A stretch of DNA of 64,000 nucleotides from Streptomyces sp. NBRC 110611 (GTDB lineage Bacteria; Actinomycetota; Actinomycetes; Streptomycetales; Streptomycetaceae): positions 547,061 to 611,060 of the forward strand of contig NZ_BBUY01000003.1 in the NCBI RefSeq assembly GCF_001590865.1. The letters are read 5' to 3'. Positions 41,985 through 50,572 of this stretch are shown piece after piece. Below the pieces are notes generated by a model, which was not told the origin of the DNA, made no database searches, and worked only from the letters and a program-made list of their open reading frames with translations. Positions within the stretch are counted from its first letter, which is position 1. Each line of letters begins with the position of its first letter. A program made the position numbers and the translations under genes.

Positions 41985-42803
41985 CTACTGCCAGGTGAAG
42001 GTTGCGTCCTGGGTGTCGATGCGCATGCCCGGGGGGACTCGCCAGGCGGCTACACACACCCGCCAGGTGCCGGATTTCCGCTCGCCGGGGTTGAGCGGTA
42101 GCGGGAGCTTGTGGCGGGAGGTGGCGGTGGCCCAGTCGATGCCGAGCGGGCCGATGAGGTGCGTCCCGAAGGTGACCGTGCCGGCCGTGACGGGTGCGCT
42201 GCCGGTGTTGAGGAAGTCGAGGGTGACTCGCTCGCACCAGCGGACGTCGGTGTCGGCGAGGCGGGGCTTGCCGATGAGGAGGCCGTCGGGGGCGTTCGGG
42301 CCGGCGGGGGTGGTGGGGAAGGGCGGCTTGGGGGAGCCGGAGGGGCTCGTGGGGTCTGAGGGGGGCGAGGGGCTTGAGGGGGCCGGGGGAGCGGGGGAAG
42401 GGGGTGAGGGGGGTGTCGGGGGCCGGGGGTGGCCGTCGGTGTCGGGCCCGGTGGGGGGTGTGGAGGGGCCGGGGCGGCCATTGGCGCTCGCTATGCCTCC
42501 GCCAGGCCTGCCAGGCCCACCAGTCCTGCCAAGCCCGCCAGGCCCACCAGTCCCGTCAGGGGTACTTCGTTGGCCCTGGCCGGCACGGCCGCCCGGGTCG
42601 CCCTGGTTTTCCAGGGGGGTCAGCTGCACGCCGTCCTGTGGCGGTATGGGGCGCGTCGGCGCGTCCTCGTCGCCGGGGCCCGCGGCGCCCAGCGCGGCAT
42701 AGCCCTTTTCGGGCGTGCTGCCGCAGCCGGTGAGCAGGGCACCCAGACACAGCAAGGCCGCCGAGGCGGCGCCGAGGGTCGATGTCGTCCGTCGTCGTCG
42801 CAT
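41985..42803 (-). CDS. Proline-rich lipoprotein, function unknown
   Basis: 272 residues from ATG at 42803 (GTG at 42809 possible). Basic MRRRRTTSTLGAASAALLCL leads to a lipobox LLTGC with lipidated Cys27. A Gly/Pro/Ser/Thr-rich linker of ~130 residues follows, as expected for a cell-wall-spanning tether. The C-terminal ~100 residues form a beta-rich domain (RLADTDVRWCERVTLDFLNTG, WRVCVAAWRVPPGMRI) with two Cys that could pair. No known family recognised. Confidence 0.8.
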   Translation of the reverse strand: MRRRRTTSTLGAASAALLCLGALLTGCGSTPEKGYAALGAAGPGDEDAPTRPIPPQDGVQLTPLENQGDPGGRAGQGQRSTPDGTGGPGGLGRTGGPGRPGGGIASANGRPGPSTPPTGPDTDGHPRPPTPPSPPSPAPPAPSSPSPPSDPTSPSGSPKPPFPTTPAGPNAPDGLLIGKPRLADTDVRWCERVTLDFLNTGSAPVTAGTVTFGTHLIGPLGIDWATATSRHKLPLPLNPGERKSGTWRVCVAAWRVPPGMRIDTQDATFTWQ

Positions 42804-42960
42804 CGGCACAGTGTTACTGACGAAGCGTCAGGTTAATAGCCCATAGCCCATAGCCCATGGGGCGCGGGGCTCCGCGGCAGCGCTGGCGCTCCGCGGCTGT
42901 CCGCCGAGTGGCGCGGAGGCGGCACCCGTTGGCGGCGCCCGCCCCTCGGCGGACCGTTCC

Positions 42961-43809
42961 TCAGTCGGAGATCAGGCCCTCGCGCAGCTGTGCCAGGGTG
43001 CGGGTGAGCAGGCGGGAGACGTGCATCTGGGAGATGCCGACCTCCTCGCCGATCTGGGACTGGGTCATGTTGGCGAAGAAGCGCAGCATGATGATCTGGC
43101 GCTCACGGGCCGGGAGTTTGGCCAGCAGCGGTTTGAGGGACTCGCGGTACTCGACGCCTTCCAGGGCGCTGTCCTCGTAGCCGAGGCGGTCCGCGAGGGA
43201 GCCCTCGCCGCCGTCGTCCTCCGGGGAGGGGGAGTCGAGTGAGGAGGCCGTGTACGCGTTGCCGACGGCCAGGCCGTCGACGACGTCCTCCTCCGACACC
43301 CCGAGGCAGAGCGCCAGTTCGGGGACGGTGGGGGAGCGGTCCAGCTTCTGGGAGAGCTCGTCACTGGCCTTGGTGAGGGCGAGCCGGAGCTCCTGGAGCC
43401 GGCGCGGGACCCGTACCGACCATGAGGTGTCACGGAAGAAGCGCTTGATCTCACCGACGACGGTCGGCATCGCGAACGTCGGGAATTCCACCCCGCGTTC
43501 GCAATCGAAACGGTCGATCGCCTTGATCAGACCGATCGTTCCGACCTGGACGATGTCCTCCATCGGTTCGTTGCGGCTGCGGAAGCGGGCTGCCGCGTAG
43601 CGCACGAGCGGGAGGTTGAGTTCGATGAGTGTGTCACGGACATATGTCCGCTCCGCGCAGTCCTTGTCGAGCGAGGCCAGCCGCAGGAACAGGGAGCGGG
43701 AGAGCGTGCGGGTGTTGATGGCGTCGTCGTCGTGCATGTTGTCATGCACGTGCGGTGCGGGCGCGGGAATCGCGGAAAGCACCTTCGAGCTGCCCAGTTC
43801 TACGGACAT
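42961..43809 (-). CDS. SigB/SigF/SigG-family stress RNA polymerase sigma factor
   Basis: 282 residues from ATG at 43809 (AAGGGGG upstream). Regions 2-4 are complete: [21 protein letters not shown] (2.1), GTIGLIKAIDRFDCERGVEFPTFA (2.2-2.4), RSPTVPELALCLGVSEEDVV (3), [37 protein letters not shown] (4) in two parts. No anti-sigma gene is adjacent. A second, clearly paralogous sigma gene lies directly upstream in the same orientation. Confidence 0.92.
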   Translation of the reverse strand: MSVELGSSKVLSAIPAPAPHVHDNMHDDDAINTRTLSRSLFLRLASLDKDCAERTYVRDTLIELNLPLVRYAAARFRSRNEPMEDIVQVGTIGLIKAIDRFDCERGVEFPTFAMPTVVGEIKRFFRDTSWSVRVPRRLQELRLALTKASDELSQKLDRSPTVPELALCLGVSEEDVVDGLAVGNAYTASSLDSPSPEDDGGEGSLADRLGYEDSALEGVEYRESLKPLLAKLPARERQIIMLRFFANMTQSQIGEEVGISQMHVSRLLTRTLAQLREGLISD

Positions 43810-43887
43810 GCCACCCCCTTGAGGTCGCGGACGGGTCGCTGCGGCATCCCGGCCCGAGGCGGACCGGGAACGTATACCTCCACCTGA

Positions 43888-43913
43888 ATACCGGAGGCAG
43901 CGCTACGGCAAAC
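43888..43913 (-). promoter_or_regulatory. Candidate SigB-type promoter of the 42961-43809 sigma gene
   Basis: On the minus strand: GTTT, 16 bases, CGGTAT, one base from the streptomycete SigB-type pattern GTTT-N13-16-GGGTAT. The -10 is 79 bases upstream of the start codon. Confidence 0.45.
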
Positions 43914-44007
43914 GCGGTTCCTGCAGAATGTCACATGTCGGCAACACGCTGTAGCGCCTTGTCGACATATCTGCGCAGGTGCGCCGGGTGCCGGTAGCCC
44001 GTCCCGG

Positions 44008-44817
44008 TTAGGCGTCGATCCTGTTTGCGGATCGCAGACGGGCGAAGCTCCGCGACAGTAGCCGCGACACATGCATCTGCGACACCCCCAGTTCGGCACT
44101 GATCTGGGACTGCGTCAGATTGCTGTAGTAACGCAGCAGAAGGATCCGTTGCTCGCGCTCGGGCAGCTGGACGAGGAGGTGCCGTACGAGGTCACGGTGC
44201 TCGACGCCGGCCAGTTCGGGGTCCTCGTAGCCGAGGCGGTCGAGCAGGCCGGGCAGGCCGTCGCCCTCCTGGGCGGCCTCCAGAGATGTGGCGTGATATG
44301 AGCGGCCGGCCTCCAGACAGGCCAGCACCTCGTCCTCGCCGATCTTCAGGCGTTCGGCGATCTCGGCGGTGGTGGGGGTGCGTCCGTGCAGCACCGTCAG
44401 GTCCTCGGTCGCGCCGTTGACCTGGACCCACAGCTCGTGGAGGCGGCGCGGTACATGGACCGTACGGACATTGTCCCGAAAGTAGCGTTTGATCTCACCG
44501 ACGACCGTGGGCATGGCGAAGGTGGGGAACTGGACTCCCCGGTCGGGGTCGAACCGGTCGATGGCGTTGATCAGGCCGATGGTGCCGACCTGGATGACGT
44601 CCTCCATCGGTTCGTTGCGGCTGCGGAAGCGTGCCGCGGCGTAGCGGACCAGCGGCAGATTGGCCTCGATCAGTGCGGCACGGACACGGGTGTGCTCGGG
44701 GGTGCCGGGCTCCAGATCCGCCAGCTCCGCGAAGAGCACCTGGGTCAGCGCCCGTGTGTCCGCGCTCCGGCTCTCGCGGGACGGAGCCTTCGGCGCAGTA
44801 CGGGCCGTCACGGTCAC
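44008..44817 (-). CDS. SigB/SigF/SigG-family RNA polymerase sigma factor (paralogue)
   Basis: 269 residues from GTG at 44817, chosen because AAGGG lies four bases upstream and the length then matches the family; a frame reaching 44967 adds only a Pro/Ala-rich leader. Same region order as its neighbour: [101 protein letters not shown]. Regions 2 and 4 are nearly the same in both proteins, indicating tandem duplication; the N-termini and region 3 differ. Downstream gap to the paralogue is 198 bases and holds its promoter. Confidence 0.9.
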   Translation of the reverse strand: MTVTARTAPKAPSRESRSADTRALTQVLFAELADLEPGTPEHTRVRAALIEANLPLVRYAAARFRSRNEPMEDVIQVGTIGLINAIDRFDPDRGVQFPTFAMPTVVGEIKRYFRDNVRTVHVPRRLHELWVQVNGATEDLTVLHGRTPTTAEIAERLKIGEDEVLACLEAGRSYHATSLEAAQEGDGLPGLLDRLGYEDPELAGVEHRDLVRHLLVQLPEREQRILLLRYYSNLTQSQISAELGVSQMHVSRLLSRSFARLRSANRIDA

Positions 44818-45172
44818 GCCACCCTTCACAGTGCTCGCAGTGCATGGACTCGCAGTGCAGATATCCGGCAGGTGGACCTGCACCGGCGACGGGGCCGGTA
44901 GGGCAGCCGGCACCGGCGGAGGAGCCGGCGCCAGCAAAGGAGTCGGAACCGGTAAATGGTCTGGCAAAAGCGGTCATAGCATCACAATTAATGTGCACTG
45001 TGCGCAAGCACCCATAACGCCGTGTTGGTAGAGAGAGTTGGGTTGCGGGAGGGGAGTTGTGGCGGAGGCGCGCGGGGCGGCCGGAGGGTCGTACCGGCCC
45101 GGTGTATGGCTCAGCCCCCCGCCTGTGAGGCGAGGGGCTGGTGAGGAGCCGAGGGGGCGGGCGTCCCGCCGC
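44818..45172. other. Upstream region of the second sigma gene
   Basis: No separate gene supported. The first ~150 bases could encode an alternative longer N-terminus of the sigma factor. An AT-rich patch with the dyad CACAATTAATGTG at about 44984-44996 and TATGAC (minus strand, about 44973-44978) may be its promoter/operator. Confidence 0.45.
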
Positions 45173-45466
45173 TCAGAACTCGTAGTCGGCGATCACCCAG
45201 GTGGCGAATTCGCGCCATTGGGCGGCGGCCGCTTGGTGGGCCGGGTGCTCCAGGTAGCGCTGGAGGGCGTCCTTGTCGGCGACGGCCGAGTTGATCGCGA
45301 AGTCGTACGCGATCGGGCGGTCGGTGATGTTCCAGGCGCACTCCCAGAACGTCAGCTCGGCGATGTCGTCCTTGAGCGTTTCGAAGGCGCGGACGGCGGT
45401 CCGGACGCGCTCCTCGTCACGGGAGACGCCGTCGTTGAGCTTGAACAGGACCAGGTGGCGGATCAC
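45173..45466 (-). CDS. Dabb family (stress-responsive A/B barrel) protein
   Basis: 97 residues from GTG at 45466. A dimeric ferredoxin-like alpha/beta barrel domain: MIRHLVLFKLNDGVSRDEERV, FWECAWNITDRPIAYDFAIN, DALQRYLEHPAHQAAA and the C-terminal strand FATWVIADYEF. The His near the N-terminus and the HPAH motif are typical. Function in streptomycetes is unknown. Followed on the same strand upstream by a 54-residue membrane protein gene 71 bases away. Confidence 0.92.
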   Translation of the reverse strand: MIRHLVLFKLNDGVSRDEERVRTAVRAFETLKDDIAELTFWECAWNITDRPIAYDFAINSAVADKDALQRYLEHPAHQAAAAQWREFATWVIADYEF

Positions 45467-45537
45467 TGGGGCCTCCCGTACGGCGGACGATCACCGGGGC
45501 GGCCGGCGGCCGGTGCCTGCCGGCGGCCCGGACGTCC

Positions 45538-45702
45538 CTAGCGGATCAGCTGGGTCATGAACTCGCCGACGCCCTGAGCGGCGGACGAGATGCCCTCGAA
45601 GCCTACTTGGACCATCTGGGCGGCGCGCTGCGGGGAGGTGATGATCGTGTACAGCACGAAGACGATAAGTAGGTACAACACGATCTTCTTCGCCTGCGCC
45701 AT
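45538..45702 (-). CDS. 54-residue membrane protein, function unknown
   Basis: A short frame read by hand from ATG at 45702, preceded by GGGAGAGACAGG. MAQAKKIVLYLLIVFVLYTI forms one N-terminal membrane helix, followed by an amphipathic stretch (ITSPQRAAQMVQVGFEGISS) and a short tail. Codon choice is typical of the surrounding genes. No known domain. Possibly co-transcribed with the Dabb gene. Confidence 0.75.
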   Translation of the reverse strand: MAQAKKIVLYLLIVFVLYTIITSPQRAAQMVQVGFEGISSAAQGVGEFMTQLIR

Positions 45703-46327
45703 CGTCCTGTCTCTCCCCTGTGGCAGTCCTCGCGGCAGTCGCCCGTGCGGCGGTCTCTGCGGCGCCGCCCTGTCCGCATGCGGGCGGCTGGATGCAGTCG
45801 GGCGAGTGTAACCACACGTGTTCGATCACGGGAGCCGGATGTCGGAGCATTGATCCGGACTTTATGGACCAAAGGCCCGCCAAGGGAGGCCCTTCGGCGG
45901 CCTGCTGGGGCGCGCCCCGGAGGCACCATGAGGAGGAGGCCCGGGGGATCTGGCAGGAATCCACGGGCCCCGGGACCAGGGCCCCTCTGCGGGGTCCATG
46001 CCGCGTGCTTCCCCCTGACTGCGGCGTGGACTTTGGGGTTCGGTCCTCATCGGGGGGAGCGGTGACGCCCCCCTGTACGCCGCTTCCCCCGACCGACTTC
46101 CAGCCCCGCCTCCGAGCCGACCCGACCCGGCCCAGAGGCGGGGCTTTGCCGTTCCGGGAACCCGCGGCCTCGGCGCCTCGCGGCCTTGGCACCCCGCGGC
46201 CTCGGCGCCCCGGGGATGTCACCGAGGCCGGCGCTCCACCGCCGTCCCGGACGTCAAGATCTCGGCCGGGGTGAGCGCCCCGGCCCATAATGGAGGGGAT
46301 GTCTGAACCAGAGGGGGGACCCACGAC
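45703..46327. other. Long intergenic region with hairpin and tandem repeat
   Basis: No convincing gene on either strand. A hairpin with perfect 11-bp stem (agccccgcctc 46102-46112 / gaggcggggct 46135-46145, then ttg) looks like a terminator. Three 16-bp tandem repeats (cgcggcctcggcgcct-like) lie at 46163-46210. The right end carries the G-rich start signal of the next gene. Confidence 0.6.
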
Positions 46328-46846
46328 ATGCCCATGAACTCCACCCGGCCCCAGTCCGATTCGTCCGGTGTCACACCCGCCCGGCGGGCCCTGAAACCGC
46401 GTCGGCCGGCCGTCGTCCTGGCGCTGCTGGCCGGTCTGCTGGCGGCGGCCGTCGCCCCGGCGCAGGCCGCCGCCGTCACGTTCGAGAAGCCGGACACGAC
46501 GTACACGGCTGGCGCGACGCACACGTCCGGTACGACGCACACGGCCGGCGCGGCCAACGTGGCGAACGCGGCCAACGTGGCGAACGCGGCCAACGTGGCG
46601 AACGCGGCCAACGTGGCGAACGCGGGCCAGGTGACCGACACGGCCCGTCAGGTCCACAAGGTCAAGAAGGCCAAGTGGAAGTCGAAGGACGACTCGTCCA
46701 AGAAGAAAAAGAAGGGCGGCTTCTTCAAGAAGCTCGGCATCTTCCTGATCGTGCTGCTGGTCGTCTTCCTGGTCGTCGTGATCCTGGTGATCTGGCTGAT
46801 CGTCCACTTCATCCGCCGCGCACTGCGGGGCCGGCGCAACAGCTGA
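46328..46846 (+). CDS. Exported/membrane protein with NVANAA repeats and Lys-rich juxtamembrane region
   Basis: 172 residues from ATG at 46328 (GAGGGGGGA upstream). A signal sequence (ALLAGLLAAAVAPAQAAA) is followed by a Thr/His/Ala-rich region, four exact copies of ANVANA-type hexapeptides from an 18-bp repeat (46550-46621), a strongly basic stretch (VKKAKWKSKDDSSKKKKKGG) and a C-terminal membrane helix (FLIVLLVVFLVVVILVIWLI). Probable membrane anchor with a short extracellular repeat domain. No family recognised. Confidence 0.75.
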   Translation: MPMNSTRPQSDSSGVTPARRALKPRRPAVVLALLAGLLAAAVAPAQAAAVTFEKPDTTYTAGATHTSGTTHTAGAANVANAANVANAANVANAANVANAGQVTDTARQVHKVKKAKWKSKDDSSKKKKKGGFFKKLGIFLIVLLVVFLVVVILVIWLIVHFIRRALRGRRNS

Positions 46847-47005
46847 TCCTCGCCGGCCCGAACCACGCGCTGTCCTCGGGTACTTCCCGGGGTACGGGTA
46901 CTTCCCGGGGTAGGGGAAACCCCCGTGCCGGGCCACGGTTTTCCGCACTGTGCGACGGAGGCCCGCCGGATGGATCCCAGGCGCGCGGGGCGAAAGCCTG
47001 GGGTC

Positions 47006-48508
47006 ATGAAACGGCACGGCACACGCCACTGGAAACCGCACGGCAAGCGGCGCTGCACCGCAGCTGTCCTGGGTCTGCTGCTGGGACTCGGCACGGCGAC
47101 GGCAGGGGCGCCGGCAGGGGCGCCGGAGGCCGCGGCCGCCGGTTCGGCGTCCGCTGCCCCGGACGCCTCCGTCGGCCCGGTCGTCGCGGCACTTGAGAGG
47201 GCGGCCCGGCCCCTGCGGACCGTTGAGCCGCAGGGGGACGGCAGCCGCGATCTGCGTCCCGTCGGCAGCATGATCGGCGAGGCCCGGGTCGTCGGCGTCG
47301 GTGAGGCCACGCACAGCTCGCACGACTTCTTCGCCCTGAAGCACCGCCTCTTCCGGCACCTCGTCGAGGAGAAGGGGTTCCGCACCTTCGCCCTGGAGGC
47401 CAGCTGGAGCACCGGACTGCGCCTCAACGCCTATGTGCTGCACGGCACGGGCGATGTGCGGCGCATCATGAAGGACGAGTTCCAGGGCGGCTACCTGTGG
47501 TGGAACAACACCGAGTACCTGCGGCTCATCGAGTGGATGCGCGCGTACAACGTCCGCCATCCGCACGACCCGGTCCGCTTCATGGGCGACGACATGGCCT
47601 GGAGCGGGCCCGAGCTGTACGACGCGGTCACGGGCTATGTGGCCCGCGCGTACCCGGAGTTGAGCGCCCGCCTCGATGAGCTCTACCGCGGGCTGCGGCC
47701 CACCGTGGCGACGGGCACGTACCTGGATCAGTACCTGAAGAAGCCGTACGGCGAGCGCAAGGAGATGGCGGAGCGGACGGGGCGGGCCCTCCAGCTGCTG
47801 GAGTCGGTGGAGCCACGGGAGCCGGTGGAGTCACCGGAGCCGGTGGAGCGGCAGGCTGCGGGCCACGCGGGCCGCGGGGCCCGCGGGGCGTACGAGCGGG
47901 CCGTGCAGAACGCGCGGGTCATCGATCAGACCGCCCGGCAGTACGCCTATGACTTCGAGGACCCCGCGCAGGTCGCCGCGAGTATGCGCTACCGCGACGC
48001 GGCGATGGCGGCCAATGTGGTCTGGTGGCAGCGGCACACGGGCACGAAGGTGCTGCTGTCGGCGCACGGTGCCCATGTCGCCTACGAGACGCGGGACCCC
48101 GCGAACTACCCGAAGGTGCAGGGCGCGTTCCTGCGGGACAGCCTCGGCTCCGGGTACGTGAGCGTGGGCCTCACCTTCGAGCAGGGCTCGTTCAACGCCA
48201 CCGGCCCGGACGGTGCCGTCCACCGGTGGGCGCTCGGCCCGGCGGGCCCCGGCAGCAACGAGCGGACCCTGGACCGGGTCCGGTACCGGGACTACGCGGT
48301 CGACCTGCGGGCCGTCGGCGCTCCGGCCCGCGGGTGGCTGGCCGCGGCCCGGCCGACGCGCAGCATCGGCACGGACTATCCGGACGGCCCGTACACGGTC
48401 GCGCTCGGCCGCAGCCACGACGTCCTCATCCACCTGCACCGCGTCGAGGCGGCGTCGTTGCGGGACCGGCCCGTCAGCAGCGCCCTGGGCCCGGTGCCGG
48501 GTCAGTAG
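47006..48508 (+). CDS. Secreted erythromycin-esterase-family protein
   Basis: 500 residues from ATG at 47006; a longer frame to 46925 lacks a signal. The N-terminus is a basic signal peptide (MKRHGTRHWKPHGKRRC then AAVLGLLLGLGTATAGAPAG). The body matches the erythromycin esterase (Ere/PF05139) family: VVGVGEATHSSHDFFALKHR holds the metal/catalytic His and Glu, then TFALEASWS, RFMGDDMAW and LLSAHGAHVAYETRD. Known Ere enzymes open macrolide lactones, but most members are uncharacterised. An acidic Pro/Val repeat (EPVESPEPVE) is inserted around residue 270. Its stop overlaps the convergent response-regulator stop by a few bases. Confidence 0.88.
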   Translation: MKRHGTRHWKPHGKRRCTAAVLGLLLGLGTATAGAPAGAPEAAAAGSASAAPDASVGPVVAALERAARPLRTVEPQGDGSRDLRPVGSMIGEARVVGVGEATHSSHDFFALKHRLFRHLVEEKGFRTFALEASWSTGLRLNAYVLHGTGDVRRIMKDEFQGGYLWWNNTEYLRLIEWMRAYNVRHPHDPVRFMGDDMAWSGPELYDAVTGYVARAYPELSARLDELYRGLRPTVATGTYLDQYLKKPYGERKEMAERTGRALQLLESVEPREPVESPEPVERQAAGHAGRGARGAYERAVQNARVIDQTARQYAYDFEDPAQVAASMRYRDAAMAANVVWWQRHTGTKVLLSAHGAHVAYETRDPANYPKVQGAFLRDSLGSGYVSVGLTFEQGSFNATGPDGAVHRWALGPAGPGSNERTLDRVRYRDYAVDLRAVGAPARGWLAAARPTRSIGTDYPDGPYTVALGRSHDVLIHLHRVEAASLRDRPVSSALGPVPGQ

Positions 48509-49167
48509 GACGTCGAGTCGTCGCGGAGGTGGGCGAGGACGGCCAGGACGCGGCGGTTGCCGTCGGTGGGGTCGAGGTCGAGTTTGGCGAAGATGTTGCT
48601 GGCGTGTTTGACGACGGCGGCCTCGGTGACGGACAGCCGGTGGGCGATGGTCTGGTTGTTGAGGCCCTCGGCCATGAGGGCGAGGACCTCGCGTTCGCGC
48701 GGGGTGAGGCGCCGCAGGGGGTGGTCGGCGGTCTGGCGGGTGAGGAGGACCCGGACGACCTCGGGGTCGATGACGGTTTCGCCGGCCGCGATGCGGCGCA
48801 GATCGGTGAGGAATTCGGAGACCTCGCCGACGCGGTCCTTGAGGAGGTAGCCGAGCCCTCCGGTGCCCGTGCCGCCGCTGAGGAGCTGGGTGGCGTAGGC
48901 GGTGGCCACGTACTGGGACAGCACCAGGACGGCGAGTCCGGGGTGGCGGGTGCGCAGGTCGAGGGCGGCCTTCAGGCCCTGGTCGTCGTAGTCCGGGGGC
49001 ATCCGGACGTCGGTGACGACGAGGTCCGGGCAGTCCTCGTCCACGGCGCGGGCCAGCGCCTCGGCGTCGCCGACCGCGGCGATGACCTCGTGGCCGCCGC
49101 GCGTGAGCAGTTCGACGAGGCCGGCCCGGAGCAGGACCGAGTCCTCGGCCAGGACTACACGGAGCAC
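48502..49167 (-). CDS. NarL/LuxR-family response regulator
   Basis: 221 residues from GTG at 49167 (GGAGG four bases upstream). Receiver domain with acidic pair AED near the N-terminus, phospho-acceptor Asp53 in VVTDVRMPP, Lys in GYLLKDRVG. C-terminal LuxR HTH: LTPREREVLALMAEGLNNQT, IAHRLSVTEAAVVKHASNIF. The histidine kinase gene overlaps it by 13 bases upstream, giving a classical pair. Confidence 0.93.
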   Translation of the reverse strand: MLRVVLAEDSVLLRAGLVELLTRGGHEVIAAVGDAEALARAVDEDCPDLVVTDVRMPPDYDDQGLKAALDLRTRHPGLAVLVLSQYVATAYATQLLSGGTGTGGLGYLLKDRVGEVSEFLTDLRRIAAGETVIDPEVVRVLLTRQTADHPLRRLTPREREVLALMAEGLNNQTIAHRLSVTEAAVVKHASNIFAKLDLDPTDGNRRVLAVLAHLRDDSTSY

Positions 49168-50438
49168 GGGACCTCCACACGCAGCTGGGTGGGACCGCCG
49201 ACGGGGCTGGACAGCACGAGCCTGCCTTTCAGAATCGCTACTCGGTCGGCCAATCCTTGCAGGCCGGTGCCCGCCGCGGGATCGGCGCCTCCTGCCCCGT
49301 CGTCGGTGATGAGCAGGGTGAGGCGGCCGTCCTTGAGGGAGCCGACGACGCCGATGTGGGTGGCACCGCCGTGTTTGGTGGCGTTGGTGAGCGCCTCGGT
49401 GACGGCGAAGTAGGCCATCGTCTCCACCGGGGCGGGCAGGCGGTGCGGGAGGCCGATGTCGACGGTGACGGGGACGGGGCTGCGGGACGCGATCTCCTCG
49501 ACGGCGGCGGCGAGGCCGTGGTCGGTGAGGACCTGGGGGTGGATGCCGCGGACGAGGTCGCGCAGCTGGCCGAGGGCCTGACGGGCCTCGGCGCGGGCGC
49601 GGCGGACCAGTTCGCCCGCGCCGGAGTCGCTGCCCTGGAGCTCCATCTCGGCCAGCCCCAGGGTCATGGTCAGCGCGACGAGCTGCTGTTGGGCGCCGTC
49701 GTGCAGATCGCGTTCGATACGGCGCCGCTCGGCCTCGAAGGCGTCCACCAGGCGGGCCCGGGAGCGGGTCAGCTCCACCACCCGGCTGCTGAGGTCCTCG
49801 TCGCGGGCGGCCAGCAGGAACCACGCGGTACGCGCCTGCAGCCCGGCCAGCAGCCCGCCCGCGTACGCGCACACGACCAGGCCCAGCAGGCCGACGGCCG
49901 CGGCCGGCAGGGCGGCGACGGGGCCGGAGACCGGCTCACCGGGGATCAGCATGACGGTGTCGGGAGCCACCGCCGCCACGATCACCGGTGCCGCCAGCAG
50001 CAGGCAGGAGAAGGCCAGCAGCGCCGCGAAGCCGATGCCGGTGGCGGTGAAGACCAGGCAGAACACGGCGGTGTAGCCCAGTTCGCGCCAGGTGGCGCGC
50101 TCGCGCAGCCGGCTGCGCAGCCAGTACCAGGGGCCGGTACCGGGGAGGGTGCCGTGCGGGTCGGGTACCGGTGCCGGTTCGACCAGCCGCAGCCGGCGGC
50201 GTTCCACGGCGGCGACGGGGATGCCGAGGACCGCGGCCACCGCCAGGATCAGCAGGCCGACGCCGACGACGGAGAGCACCACCCCGACGGCGATCAGGGC
50301 GTAGAGGACGAGCAGGGTGAGCGCGCCCAGCACCGTCCCGCTGAGCAGATACGCCCAGCAGCGCCAGGGCCAGGACGAGACGAGGAAGCGCAGGGGGCGG
50401 CTCCGGACCGCGTCCCATACGGCTATGCGTGGTTCCAC
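49155..50438 (-). CDS. NarL-type sensor histidine kinase
   Basis: 427 residues from GTG at 50438. Two pairs of membrane helices in the N-terminal half (LLSGTVLGALTLLVLYALIA, ILAVAAVLGIPVAAV; GYTAVFCLVFTATGIGFAAL, VGLLGLVVCAYAGGLLAGL), then HisKA_3 with phospho-acceptor His in RIERDLHDGAQQQLVAL (~246) and a HATPase domain (EALTNATKHGGATHIGVV, ITDDGAGGADPAAGTGLQGL). Almost no extracellular loop, so it probably senses within or at the membrane. Partner regulator overlaps downstream. Confidence 0.93.
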   Translation of the reverse strand: MEPRIAVWDAVRSRPLRFLVSSWPWRCWAYLLSGTVLGALTLLVLYALIAVGVVLSVVGVGLLILAVAAVLGIPVAAVERRRLRLVEPAPVPDPHGTLPGTGPWYWLRSRLRERATWRELGYTAVFCLVFTATGIGFAALLAFSCLLLAAPVIVAAVAPDTVMLIPGEPVSGPVAALPAAAVGLLGLVVCAYAGGLLAGLQARTAWFLLAARDEDLSSRVVELTRSRARLVDAFEAERRRIERDLHDGAQQQLVALTMTLGLAEMELQGSDSGAGELVRRARAEARQALGQLRDLVRGIHPQVLTDHGLAAAVEEIASRSPVPVTVDIGLPHRLPAPVETMAYFAVTEALTNATKHGGATHIGVVGSLKDGRLTLLITDDGAGGADPAAGTGLQGLADRVAILKGRLVLSSPVGGPTQLRVEVPCSV

Positions 50439-50523
50439 GGCGAGGACCCTAACGTGTGGCGGGGCGGGTGGTCCGGGGTGGCGAAGTCAGGGAGAAGGTA
50501 GGGAAAACCCGACCGTGAACTCT

Positions 50524-50537
50524 CGACATAGGTGTCG
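50524..50537. promoter_or_regulatory. Small palindrome in divergent promoter region
   Basis: CGACA-TAGG-TGTCG, perfect 5-bp arms, lies between the histidine kinase (minus) and the membrane glycosyltransferase-like gene (plus). Operator role is only a possibility. Confidence 0.3.
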
Positions 50538-50572
50538 TGACCTGCGGTGTTGCCCTGGGATGCAATGACGGG

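Noticed and set aside
45720-46274. 184-codon plus-strand frame in the long intergenic region
   Set aside because: No start signal, no domain, and it runs through a hairpin and a 16-bp tandem repeat.
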